Below, in pieces: positions 35,334 to 44,033 of a stretch of DNA of 64,000 nt. The notes under the pieces were generated by a model. It was not told where the DNA came from and did no database searches. It saw nothing but the letters and a program-made list of their open reading frames with translations. The translations under genes were made by a program, and so were the position numbers. How positions within the stretch are numbered: the stretch's first letter is position 1; the number at the start of each line of letters is the position of its first letter. Origin of the DNA: Rhizobium rhododendri (GTDB lineage Bacteria; Pseudomonadota; Alphaproteobacteria; Rhizobiales; Rhizobiaceae); NCBI RefSeq assembly GCF_007000325.2, contig NZ_CP117267.1:2542001-2606000 (forward strand), given 5' to 3'.

Positions 35334-36359
35334 TCAGGGCAGATTGTCTTTCAAGAAAATATCGAGCCGGATGCGCTCCTGGGCCGCGATGACAGCCAGC
35401 CCGTCGGCCTTGGCCTTGAGCACGCGGACAGCGCTGCGAACCTCATGGCCTGCATCCTGGTTAAGCACCACGTCGATCAGCCCATCCTGCAGGGCCTCGC
35501 GGGTGTAATCGGTCAACTCGTGCGCAACGACTGTCAGAGCCTTGCCTGCAGCCCGCGCCCGCAAGGCTCTGATCAGGCCGCGGTTGCCGGCGCCAATACT
35601 ATAGATGCCGATCACGTCTGGATTGTCCGCCAGTGCTTTCGTGACAAGCCCGTTCACCGTCTCCGGATCGTCGAGCCCCTCCAGCACCGGCAGCAGCGTC
35701 AGGGCGGAAAACTCCTGCTCCATCATCGCCGAAAAGCCCTCGAGCCGTTCGCGATGGTCCCGTACCAGCAGCGAACCTGCGAGCACGAGGACTTCCCCCT
35801 TCCGTCCGCCGAGAAACCGGCCGAGCAAGCGCGCCGCCGTCCGCCCTGCCGCGATGTTGTCGATGCCGGCGTAATGATGACGTGCGGAACCGGTCAGGTC
35901 GGAAACCAGCGTCACCACGGGAATTTTCGCTTGTACCAGCCTTTCAACGGCATCCCGGACTTCGGGCGCATCGACGGCAACGAGCGCCACGCCGGCAATA
36001 TCGGCGCCGGCAAGGCTGTCCAGCGCCGCCACCAACGCTGCGGGGTCGAAAGCCTTGACCTCGATGATGCGGATAGAGCACCGCTCCGATCCCGCGCGTG
36101 AAATTGCCTGCCGCGCCTCGGCGTGCAAGCTGTGCATGAAGGAATTATCGCTGGCCGGAAGGATGAAGACGAGCGGATAGAGGCGACCCTTGGCCAGATT
36201 GGCGGCCGCCATGTCGCGCACATAGCCGATATCGTTGATGACCGCTTCGACCCGCTGCCGAGTGACGCTGCGCACGCCGGCACGCTGGTTAAGCACCCGG
36301 TCCACGGTCGCAAGGCTAACGCCCGCTGCAGCGGCGATATCGTGAACGGTTGGCCTCAT
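35334..36359 (-). CDS. LacI-family regulator of the xylose genes
   Basis: Sugar-responsive regulator of 341 residues. N-terminal helix-turn-helix with hinge: TVHDIAAAAGVSLATVDRVLNQRAGV; then a periplasmic-binding-protein-like sensor domain (about 62-330). The start at 36359 follows AAGGAGGAG. It is the first gene of the xyl unit and an inverted repeat (36388-36413) lies 30 bases upstream, consistent with autoregulation. Confidence 0.93.
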   Translation of the reverse strand: MRPTVHDIAAAAGVSLATVDRVLNQRAGVRSVTRQRVEAVINDIGYVRDMAAANLAKGRLYPLVFILPASDNSFMHSLHAEARQAISRAGSERCSIRIIEVKAFDPAALVAALDSLAGADIAGVALVAVDAPEVRDAVERLVQAKIPVVTLVSDLTGSARHHYAGIDNIAAGRTAARLLGRFLGGRKGEVLVLAGSLLVRDHRERLEGFSAMMEQEFSALTLLPVLEGLDDPETVNGLVTKALADNPDVIGIYSIGAGNRGLIRALRARAAGKALTVVAHELTDYTREALQDGLIDVVLNQDAGHEVRSAVRVLKAKADGLAVIAAQERIRLDIFLKDNLP

Positions 36360-36387
36360 GTCTCCTCCTTCGAAGACACTTAGCGCC

Positions 36388-36413
36388 AAATCTGACGTAC
36401 GTAAATCAGATTT
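36388..36413. promoter_or_regulatory. Inverted repeat upstream of xyl regulator
   Basis: AAATCTGA and TCAGATTT form perfect 8-bp arms around CGTACGTAAA, whose CGTACG core is itself palindromic. Likely operator of the adjacent LacI-family protein. Confidence 0.55.
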
Positions 36414-36467
36414 TTCAAGGCGAAGGCTTTCGACGCAAGCTTGCCGCCGAAAGACCGGGCTCAGACG

Positions 36468-37475
36468 TTATTTTTCGCGGTCGTTGGCGATCCCCGCCTC
36501 GACCCGCCGGGCGATAGCCGAGAGATCGCGCTTCTCGCCGCCGAGGGTCTCGATAGCACCCACCGCGACGTCGCTCGCCACGTAGTCGGATTTGTGACCC
36601 ATATTGTGGATTGAGATCAGTCGGGCGCCGCTTATGGCTTTTGCCAGTTGTCCTGCGTGGATTGTGGGCGAGACGACACTGTCGGTATCGCCTGTTATGA
36701 TGATGGTAGGCTTTTCTATCTCGGGGTAGCGCGGCGATGTCTTGGCGGTCCAGTCCTTGAGATTGGCAACATCGACGGCGTTGTTGTGAAAAGAACCGGG
36801 ACGGATCGCCATCAGCGCGTGGGTTTTCGCCACATAGTCCGCAGGCGCGACGTTCGGCGCAAAAACGCCCTTCACTGCACTGTCGATCATCACCACGCCG
36901 GCTGGCGGTGCGATTAACGTCGAAAACAGCCAGCCCGTCACGGGCGTCGAGGCCGCGCGATAATACCAGGCGATGCCGCCCGGCCAGGGATAGACGGCGG
37001 GCGAGAGAAAGACCAGGCCGATGACCTTGTCGGGGTGACGCAGCGCAAAGCTGGCAACCACGGCACCACCGAAGGAATGGCCCACGATGATCGCCTTCCT
37101 TATCCCCCGTTTATCCATGACAGCGGCTATGGCATCCGCCTGACCATCAGGATAGGCGTTTTCCGCACCGCCACGGTCCGAGCGTCCGTAGCCGGGGCGA
37201 TCGACGAACAGCAGATCCGCCCGGCCCTCCAGCTTGCCACGAAACGACAGCATCGGGTCGAACAGGTTGGCGCTGGCACCATGGACGAAGACGACCGGCG
37301 GCAGGTCGGGATGACTGGCGCGCAGGTAGACGCTGTTCATCCTGTAGCCACCGACATCGATCAACTCCTGCGGCACGGAATCTGCAGTCGCCGAGGTCGC
37401 GCAGGAAGCTCCGCAAGCGAACAGTGCGAGAAGCACGAGTGCCCGCCTGATGGTGCAGAAAGTCGTTTTGAGCAT
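36468..37475 (-). CDS. Exported alpha/beta hydrolase
   Basis: Serine hydrolase of about 335 residues. The N-terminus MLKTTFCTIRRALVLLALFA is a signal peptide; the LFAC or GASC that follows could be a lipobox, making it a lipoprotein. Oxyanion segment VVFVHGASAN, nucleophile GHSFGGA, acid GDTDSV and histidine NMGHKSD complete the triad. The ATG at 37475 is preferred for signal-peptide geometry; an ATG at 37493 is possible, and neither has a convincing ribosome site. Substrate unknown. Confidence 0.85.
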   Translation of the reverse strand: MLKTTFCTIRRALVLLALFACGASCATSATADSVPQELIDVGGYRMNSVYLRASHPDLPPVVFVHGASANLFDPMLSFRGKLEGRADLLFVDRPGYGRSDRGGAENAYPDGQADAIAAVMDKRGIRKAIIVGHSFGGAVVASFALRHPDKVIGLVFLSPAVYPWPGGIAWYYRAASTPVTGWLFSTLIAPPAGVVMIDSAVKGVFAPNVAPADYVAKTHALMAIRPGSFHNNAVDVANLKDWTAKTSPRYPEIEKPTIIITGDTDSVVSPTIHAGQLAKAISGARLISIHNMGHKSDYVASDVAVGAIETLGGEKRDLSAIARRVEAGIANDREK

Positions 37476-37607
37476 GTAAACGGGGTCCGGCATGGAGGAA
37501 CGAATGAAATGTCGATACGTCGCCGACGGCGCGCCGGTTCACCGGCCGGCACGAAAACGCCGCCAGACAGATACGTCGTGGCGGCGAAAAGGTTTCGGTC
37601 GAAGTTG

Positions 37608-39206
37608 CTAGTGGCCGCCGGCCGGCGCACCCTTGGGTGGCGGCTTCGGCTTGCTGATCATCGCAACGCCGATCAGCATGAGCGTGAACAGCACCGTCAG
37701 GATCATGAACACGTCGCTGAACGACATCACCATCGCCTGCTTGGTGGTCAGGTTGACCATCGTGCGTACGGCGACATTCGAACCGTCCATCCCGTGAGCA
37801 TTGTAGTTGGCGGCCATGCTGTTCAGCTGATCGACGGCAACCGGATTACCCCAGTTGATATTTTCGCGCAGGCGCATGTAGTGCAGGTCCTGCCGGGTGG
37901 TCAGCACCGTGTTGATGATCGCAAGGCCAACGGCACCGCCGAGATTTCTCGTCAGGTTGAACAGGCCCGAAGCGCCGCGCATGCGCTCCGGAGCCATCGT
38001 CCCCAGCGCGATATTGTTGATCGGCACCATGCACAGCATCAGACCCACACCGCGCAGGATCTGCGGGATGAGCAACTCCCAGAAATCCCAGTCGGTGGTA
38101 ATCGACGTCATGATCCATGTGCCGGCTGCAAAGAAGATAAACCCGGCCGCCATGATAATCCGCGGATCGAGCTTGCTCGACAGCATGCCGGCGACCGGCG
38201 CCGTACAGAACATCGCGAGGCCGGAGACAAACATGGTCTCGCCGATCATCAGCGAATCGTAGCCGCGTATGCGACCGAGATAGAGCGGATAGACGTAGGT
38301 CAGGCCATATAGCCCGATGCCCATGACGAAGGAAAATACCGAGCCGAAGGAAAAGTTCTTGTTGGCGAAAGCCTTCAGATCGACAATCGGAAAGGACGCT
38401 GTAAAGGCCCGGAAAAAGAATATTACCCCGCCTATCGCCGAAGCAATGGCGGCGATGACGATGTAGCCGTCGTTGAACCAGTCGTTGGTGTTACCTTCCT
38501 CGAGCACATACTCCAGCGCACCGAGAAAAACGGCCATGCCCAACAAGCCCCACCAGTCGAACTTCTTCATCAGCGACAGCTCAGGCTTGTCGAAGTCGAT
38601 GAAATTCCATGTGACGAGCGTCACGAGAATACCGGGGCCGATGTTGATCAGAAACAGCCAGTGCCAGGAGAAGGCATCGCTGAGATAGCCGCCGACCGTC
38701 GGTCCGATGGTCGGTGCCAACGTGGCGATCAAGCCGATGATCGGCGATATGACATTGCGCTTTGATGGCGGAAAGATGGTAAAGGCGGCAGCAAACACGG
38801 ACGGGATCATGCCCCCGCCGATAAAGCCCTGCATCGCCCGATAAACGATCATCTGGTCGATATTGGTCGCAGTGGCGCAGAGAGCGCTGGATGCGGTAAA
38901 GCCGGCAGCGCAGATGGCGAAGAGATAACGGGTGGAGATGATCCGTGCCAGCGTGCCCGACAACGGGATCATGATGACTTCGGCTATCAGGTAGGCAGTC
39001 TGCACCCAGGCGATTTCATCGGAACCGGCACTGAGGCCGGCCTGAATTTCAGCCAGCGATGCCGACACCACCTGGATGTCGAGGATCGACATGAACATGC
39101 CGAGCACCATCGCGATGAATGCGATCATCCGGCGCGGATCTACGCGCTCCGAATCGGGAGCGGCAGAACCGGCAGCCGGTCCTGCAGTGGGTGTTGCGGC
39201 AGCCAT
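37608..39206 (-). CDS. emrB: MFS multidrug transporter, DHA2 (EmrB/QacA) type
   Basis: Proton-driven drug exporter of 532 residues with 14 predicted helices. Motifs: FMSILDIQVVSASLAEIQ (DHA2 motif D1), LSGTLARIISTRYLF (motif A) and GPTVGGYLSDAFSW (motif C). Start at 39206 by CGGAGAG. It begins 16 bases after the stop of its membrane-fusion partner and forms with it a tripartite pump together with an outer-membrane channel encoded elsewhere. Confidence 0.95.
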   Translation of the reverse strand: MAAATPTAGPAAGSAAPDSERVDPRRMIAFIAMVLGMFMSILDIQVVSASLAEIQAGLSAGSDEIAWVQTAYLIAEVIMIPLSGTLARIISTRYLFAICAAGFTASSALCATATNIDQMIVYRAMQGFIGGGMIPSVFAAAFTIFPPSKRNVISPIIGLIATLAPTIGPTVGGYLSDAFSWHWLFLINIGPGILVTLVTWNFIDFDKPELSLMKKFDWWGLLGMAVFLGALEYVLEEGNTNDWFNDGYIVIAAIASAIGGVIFFFRAFTASFPIVDLKAFANKNFSFGSVFSFVMGIGLYGLTYVYPLYLGRIRGYDSLMIGETMFVSGLAMFCTAPVAGMLSSKLDPRIIMAAGFIFFAAGTWIMTSITTDWDFWELLIPQILRGVGLMLCMVPINNIALGTMAPERMRGASGLFNLTRNLGGAVGLAIINTVLTTRQDLHYMRLRENINWGNPVAVDQLNSMAANYNAHGMDGSNVAVRTMVNLTTKQAMVMSFSDVFMILTVLFTLMLIGVAMISKPKPPPKGAPAGGH

Positions 39207-39222
39207 GGATGCTCTCCGAGCG

Positions 39223-40443
39223 TTACTTGTTTGACTGCGGCGCAGTGCGCGTATCGACGTCGACGACGACGCTGAGGCCGGCACGCAGGCGACCGCTGTC
39301 GAGTGCTTCCTGCGGCAGGGCGATGCGGACCGGCACGCGCTGGATCACCTTGGTAAAGTTGCCCGTCGCATTTTCAGGCGGCAGCAGCGAGAAGACCGAG
39401 CCGGATGCCGGCGCGATAGACTCGACGATACCGACAATCGGCTCGTCGCTATAGGCATCGACATGCACCTCGACCTTGGAGCCCGGAACGACGTGCTGGA
39501 GCTGGGTCTCCTTGAAGTTGGCGTCGATGTAGAGCTTGCGGGTCGGGACGATGGACATAAGGCGCGTTGTTGAAGACACGTAATCGCCTTCCTGGACCGA
39601 GCGGTTACCCACGATGCCATCATAGGGGGCCTTGAGGACCGTGAAGCTCAGGTCGCGGGCGGCCTTGTCCCGCGAGATTTCGAGTGTCCGGACCGTGCCT
39701 TCAGCCTGCCTGCGCTGCGCCTGCAGCAAGGCAATATTCGCCTGTGCCGAGGCAATATTGGCATCGCCGGCGACGAGGTTGGCGTTGGCCTGGTCGAGCG
39801 CGATATTGGCGGAGTCGACGTTGGCGGCGGTGCCAGCAGACTTCGATTCCAGCTGGGTCGCGCGGCTCTGGGTGATCTGCGCGCCACGCACCGTTGCCTG
39901 CAGCGCCACCTTCTGGGCCTGCGCCTGGGCAAGCGAGGCCTGCGCCCCTACGATTTGCGCGTCGATGGTCTGCAATGCCAGCTTCTCTGTATCAACCTGC
40001 GCCTGCGCCTGGTCGAGTGCGTTCTGGTAATCGCCGTCGTCCAGTGTCAGCAGTACATCGCCAGCCTTGACCTGCTGGTTGGCAACCACGTCGACCTTGG
40101 CGACATAGCCGGCAACCTTGGGCGAGATGACCGCCATGTCACCGCCGATATAGGCATCGTCGGTCGACACCATGAAACGTCCGGTCGTCCACCAGTTATA
40201 CCCGTACCAGCCACCGCCGATCAGCGCGATCACGACGATGATCGGAAGGACGAAGCTGCGGCGCTTTTTGCCGGCTTTTGGCGGATCGACTGTCGTTGTA
40301 GCCGAGGGCTCAGCTGGCGCAGGGGTGCTGCGTGCTTCGGCCGCTGCCGGCTCCGCTTGCACAGCCGGGTCAGACTGGGCAGAATTGGCGTCTGCGGGTT
40401 CGCTTACAATGCGTGCAACATTGTTCTTCTGAATGGACGACAT
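39223..40443 (-). CDS. emrA: HlyD-family membrane fusion protein (EmrA type)
   Basis: Periplasmic adaptor of 406 residues: cytoplasmic Ala/Pro-rich tail (1-62), one membrane helix (about 65-85), split barrel-sandwich domain (VISPKVAGYVAKVDVVANQQVKAGD, then APYDGIVGNRSVQEGDYV) around a long coiled coil rich in AQAQ repeats. Operon with emrB, divergent from a TetR regulator. Confidence 0.95.
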   Translation of the reverse strand: MSSIQKNNVARIVSEPADANSAQSDPAVQAEPAAAEARSTPAPAEPSATTTVDPPKAGKKRRSFVLPIIVVIALIGGGWYGYNWWTTGRFMVSTDDAYIGGDMAVISPKVAGYVAKVDVVANQQVKAGDVLLTLDDGDYQNALDQAQAQVDTEKLALQTIDAQIVGAQASLAQAQAQKVALQATVRGAQITQSRATQLESKSAGTAANVDSANIALDQANANLVAGDANIASAQANIALLQAQRRQAEGTVRTLEISRDKAARDLSFTVLKAPYDGIVGNRSVQEGDYVSSTTRLMSIVPTRKLYIDANFKETQLQHVVPGSKVEVHVDAYSDEPIVGIVESIAPASGSVFSLLPPENATGNFTKVIQRVPVRIALPQEALDSGRLRAGLSVVVDVDTRTAPQSNK

Positions 40444-40474
40444 GTAGAGAGCACCAGATTTTTACGGAATTTGT

Positions 40475-40490
40475 CGAACCGAACGGTTCG
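40475..40490. promoter_or_regulatory. TetR-type operator 1
   Basis: CGAACC-GAAC-GGTTCG, extended at 40476-40494 into a 19-bp palindrome with 9-bp arms. Located 32 bases upstream of emrA. Confidence 0.7.
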
Positions 40491-40534
40491 GTTCAGTTGA
40501 CATAGAGCGTTTAACACATCATATCAAGTCATAC

Positions 40535-40550
40535 CGAACCAATCGGTTCG
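40535..40550. promoter_or_regulatory. TetR-type operator 2
   Basis: CGAACC-AATC-GGTTCG, the same N4-spaced site exactly 60 bases from operator 1 and 25 bases upstream of the TetR gene. Confidence 0.7.
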
Positions 40551-40574
40551 ATTTGGTTAAAGAATCTTCGTTGA

Positions 40575-41270
40575 ATGACAGTGTCTGACAATATAACGGT
40601 CAAAAACAATTTGGCGCCTGAGGATAACTCTTCTTCGGCAGGCGGTCGCTGGGCGGCTGGCGAAGATCCGACGAAGCGCGAGCAGATCCTGGATGGCGCC
40701 CATCGCGTCTTCATGCGGCTCGGCTTCGACGCCTCGAGCATGAACGATGTAACGCGCGAAGCTGGCGTTTCAAAGGGCACGCTCTACGTTTATTTTGCCA
40801 ACAAGGAAGAGCTGTTCACCGCAATCATCGAGCGGCAGCGTGCTACATTCATCGCCACGATGCGCATGGCTCTGGCGGAGCATGACGATCTCGAAGGGGG
40901 CCTCTACGACTTCGGCGTCACGTTCGTGCGGCATATGACCGACGAAAAGGTCATCACGGCGATGCGCACGGTGCTGGGTGTCCGCGAAAGAATGCCTGTC
41001 CTCTGCAAGCGGTTCTTCAAGGGACCAGAAAATCTGCGCACTGTCCTGCAGGACTTTCTGCTGCGGCACATGGCGGATGGCAAGCTGGAGATAGACGATC
41101 TCGACCTCGCGGCCGGGCAGTTTCTCGATCTTTCCAGCGGCACTTTCTTCAAACTTCGCCTGTTCGGAAGCATGGATGAGCCCCCTGAACAAGCGGAAAT
41201 CGAGCGTGTGATCAATGGCGCGGTGAAAACCTTCCTCGCCGCCTATGGAAAGTCTTCAAAGCCTTCGTAA
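40575..41270 (+). CDS. TetR/AcrR-family repressor of the emrAB genes
   Basis: Regulator of 231 residues; N-terminal helix-turn-helix REQILDGAHRVFMRLGFDASSMNDVTREAGVSKGTLYVYF (in part), with a C-terminal ligand-binding domain of the AefR/TetR_C type. It is preceded by a 30-residue polar extension that may not be translated, as no strong ribosome site fixes the start. Divergent from emrAB with two matching operators in between, so it probably represses both. Confidence 0.92.
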   Translation: MTVSDNITVKNNLAPEDNSSSAGGRWAAGEDPTKREQILDGAHRVFMRLGFDASSMNDVTREAGVSKGTLYVYFANKEELFTAIIERQRATFIATMRMALAEHDDLEGGLYDFGVTFVRHMTDEKVITAMRTVLGVRERMPVLCKRFFKGPENLRTVLQDFLLRHMADGKLEIDDLDLAAGQFLDLSSGTFFKLRLFGSMDEPPEQAEIERVINGAVKTFLAAYGKSSKPS

Positions 41271-41366
41271 ACCAAGGCGCCCTCGCGGCGCTTGCGCTCG
41301 AACTTCCAGTTCCTACATTAGCCCGGGTATTTTTCGCCGGTTTAGTCAATGTGGGGAACACGATCG

Positions 41367-42113
41367 ATGCAGACACTGATGCCATTGCTACAGGATCCAA
41401 GCGCCTGGGTGGCGCTCGTCACACTCGTAGTGATGGAGGTGGTTCTCGGCATCGACAACCTGATCTTCATCTCGATTCTCACCAACAAGCTGCCACCTGA
41501 AAACCGCGACAAGGCCCGCAAGATCGGTATCGGCCTGGCTTTGATCATGCGCCTTGCGCTGCTGGGCACGGTCGCCTGGATCGTGCGCCTGACGGAACCG
41601 GTCTTCGATATCATGGGCCATGGCTTTTCCTGGAAGGACATCATCCTGATTGCCGGTGGCCTGTTCCTCCTGTGGAAGGCCACGAAGGAAATCCATCACA
41701 GCGTTGATCCCGTCGATCAGAACGGCGATTTCATCGCAAAGTCGACCACGACGGGCTTTGCCGCTGCCATCGGCCAGATCCTTCTGCTCGACCTCGTCTT
41801 CTCCGTTGACAGCATCATCACCGCCGTCGGCATGACGCCGCACATTCCGATCATGTTCGTGGCCGTCATCACCGCGGTCCTGGTCATGCTGCTGGCTGCA
41901 GCGCCGCTTGCCAACTTCATCGAGAAGAACCCTTCGATCGTCATGCTGGCGCTCGCCTTCCTGCTGATGATCGGCACCACCCTTATCGCCGACGGCATGG
42001 GCTTCCATGTACCGAAGGGCTACATCTACACCGCGATGGCATTTTCCGCCCTGGTGGAGATTCTCAACATGATGGTGCGCAACCGCAGGGAAAAATCCAA
42101 GACCCGGCACTGA
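41367..42113 (+). CDS. TerC-family integral membrane protein
   Basis: Membrane protein of 248 residues with seven to eight helices, similar to TerC/Alx/YgjT proteins that move Mn2+ or protect against metal stress. The acidic residues in [18 protein letters not shown] and [15 protein letters not shown] are the conserved ion-site motifs. The start at 41367 has GGGG nine bases upstream; an ATG at 41349 has none. Followed by a strong hairpin. I see no Mn riboswitch in the short leader. Confidence 0.92.
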   Translation: MQTLMPLLQDPSAWVALVTLVVMEVVLGIDNLIFISILTNKLPPENRDKARKIGIGLALIMRLALLGTVAWIVRLTEPVFDIMGHGFSWKDIILIAGGLFLLWKATKEIHHSVDPVDQNGDFIAKSTTTGFAAAIGQILLLDLVFSVDSIITAVGMTPHIPIMFVAVITAVLVMLLAAAPLANFIEKNPSIVMLALAFLLMIGTTLIADGMGFHVPKGYIYTAMAFSALVEILNMMVRNRREKSKTRH

Positions 42114-42241
42114 GCCTACGGACCTTCCCGCAATAGACCGGCTCGGCGCTCGAAAGACTGCCGATCCGTCAGGCCAGCATGCCGCTCTGGCGCACCGGAA
42201 ATCGGCGGTTTTTCTTGACCTCGACGGTTGAATATGTCCTA

Positions 42242-42270
42242 AGGCCAGCCAGACGGAAAATGGCTGGCCT
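42242..42270 (+). terminator. Hairpin terminator between terC-type gene and gltX
   Basis: AGGCCAGCCA and TGGCTGGCCT form a perfect 10-bp stem with a 9-base loop; a TTTTT run begins eight bases further (42278). Could also act as a leader structure of gltX. Confidence 0.7.
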
Positions 42271-42374
42271 GGCAGTGTTTTTGGCGCTGTTTTGAGGCTG
42301 TTTCCGAAACTCCGATCCGTGGCGCCGGCCAGTGCCCCGTCTGGATCTCCCGCACGTCATTACGGATAGACATC

Positions 42375-43832
42375 ATGACCACTTCAGGCGTCCGCGTCCG
42401 CATCGCACCCTCCCCGACCGGCGAGCCCCATGTCGGCACGGCCTACATTGCGCTGTTCAACTATCTCTTTGCCAAGAAACACGGTGGCGAGTTCATCCTG
42501 CGCATCGAGGATACCGACGCTACCCGTTCGACGCCGGAATTCGAGACTAAGGTTCTGGATGCGTTGAAGTGGTGCGGGCTGGAATGGTCGGAAGGCCCTG
42601 ACGTCGGCGGACCCTATGGGCCTTACCGCCAAAGTGACCGCAAGGACATGTACCAGCCCTACGCCGAGGAGCTTTTGCGCAAGGGCCACGCATTCCGCTG
42701 CTTCTGCACGCCGGAGCGCCTGACGGCAATGCGCGAAGCCCAGCGCGCAGCCGGCAAGCCGCCGAAATATGACGGTCACTGCCTTAACCTGTCCGCCGAG
42801 GAGGTAACCTCGCGCGTTGCATCGGGCGAAGCCTCCGTGGTGCGGATGAAAATCCCGACGGAAGGCTCCTGCGACTTCCACGACGGCGTCTATGGCGATG
42901 TCAGCATTCCGTGGGACAGTGTCGACATGCAGGTGCTGATGAAGGCCGACAACATGCCGACCTATCATATGGCAAACGTCATCGACGACCATCTGATGAA
43001 GATCACCCACGTCGCGCGCGGCGAGGAATGGTTGGCGTCCGTGCCGAAACACATACTGCTCTACCGCTATTTCGAGTGGGACCAGCCGGTGTTCATGCAT
43101 CTCTCCCTGATGAGGAATGCCGACAAGTCGAAGCTGTCGAAGCGCAAGAACCCCACCTCGATTTCCTACTACACGGCACTCGGCTATATCCCGGAAGCGC
43201 TGATGAACTTTCTCGGCCTGTTTTTTATGCAGATCGGCGAAGGCGAGGAACTGCTCGATATCGAACAACTGGCTGCCAACTTCGATCCAGAGAACCTGTC
43301 CAAGGCCGGCGCCATCTTCGACATCCAGAAGCTGGACTGGCTGAACGGCCGCTGGCTGCGCGAGAAAATGTCGGAAGAGGAATTCAGCCGGCGCGTGCTC
43401 ACCTGGGCGATGGAAAACAACCGCCTGCAGGACGGCCTGAAGCTGTCGCAGTCGCGCATCACCAAGCTCGGCGAGCTGCCGGACCTGATGGGCTTCCTGT
43501 TGAAATCCGATCTGCACCTCGATGCATCGGCCTTCGCCAAGATCAAATCGACGCCTGAAGAGCTGCTGGAAATCTTCAACACGGTGCAGCCGGATCTCGA
43601 AAAGATCCTCGAATGGAATGTCGAGTCCATCGAGGCCGAGCTGCGTGCCATCGCCGATCGCATGGGCAAGAAGCTGAAGGTCATCCTGGCGCCGCTCTTC
43701 GTTGCCATGTCCGGCTCGTCACGCTCGCTGCCGCTGTTCGACAGCATGTCGATCCTCGGCCGCTCCGTCGTGCGCCAGCGCCTGAAGCTCGCAGCCACTG
43801 TGGTGGCGACGATGGCCGGCAGCGGGAAATGA
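42375..43832 (+). CDS. gltX: Glutamate--tRNA ligase
   Basis: Class I aminoacyl-tRNA synthetase of 485 residues charging tRNA-Glu (and tRNA-Gln in organisms lacking glnS). The HIGH-type signature is APSPTGEPHVGTAYIALFNY and the KMSKS-type signature is DKSKLSKRK. The C-terminal anticodon-binding domain is complete. Alphaproteobacteria often carry two gltX genes; this one, next to lysS, is one of them. A palindromic element separates it from lysS. Confidence 0.96.
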   Translation: MTTSGVRVRIAPSPTGEPHVGTAYIALFNYLFAKKHGGEFILRIEDTDATRSTPEFETKVLDALKWCGLEWSEGPDVGGPYGPYRQSDRKDMYQPYAEELLRKGHAFRCFCTPERLTAMREAQRAAGKPPKYDGHCLNLSAEEVTSRVASGEASVVRMKIPTEGSCDFHDGVYGDVSIPWDSVDMQVLMKADNMPTYHMANVIDDHLMKITHVARGEEWLASVPKHILLYRYFEWDQPVFMHLSLMRNADKSKLSKRKNPTSISYYTALGYIPEALMNFLGLFFMQIGEGEELLDIEQLAANFDPENLSKAGAIFDIQKLDWLNGRWLREKMSEEEFSRRVLTWAMENNRLQDGLKLSQSRITKLGELPDLMGFLLKSDLHLDASAFAKIKSTPEELLEIFNTVQPDLEKILEWNVESIEAELRAIADRMGKKLKVILAPLFVAMSGSSRSLPLFDSMSILGRSVVRQRLKLAATVVATMAGSGK

Positions 43833-43864
43833 ATGTGCTGGGAGGAGACACCTGTGTGTGTCCT

Positions 43865-43991
43865 CCCTCATTCCTGTGCTTGTCACAGGAATCCAGCCAC
43901 GGCGCGTCTGCGCTGTGAGAGAATGAACGAACCATCCCACGTCCAAGGACTTGGACGTACTGGATTCCTGTGACAAGCACAGGAATGAGGG
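43865..43991. repeat. 127-bp palindromic repeat element
   Basis: Outer arms 43865-43896 and 43960-43991 are perfect 32-bp complements (ends CCCTCATTCC...). Each arm also contains an inner hairpin (CCTGTG...CACAGG), and a separate palindrome ACGTCCAAG/CTTGGACGT lies at 43939-43958. Miniature-transposon-like; no coding capacity. Confidence 0.85.
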
Positions 43992-44033
43992 ATACCGAAA
44001 GCAAAGCGCGCCCCGGCTACAGGAAATAGAACA

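Noticed and set aside
37035..38312. 425-codon frame opposite emrB
   Set aside because: Crosses two real genes and is rich in Arg/His, as expected for antisense of membrane-protein codons.
41271..41366. Mn riboswitch upstream of the TerC-family gene
   Set aside because: The gap is only 96 bases and the yybP-ykoY core was not found.
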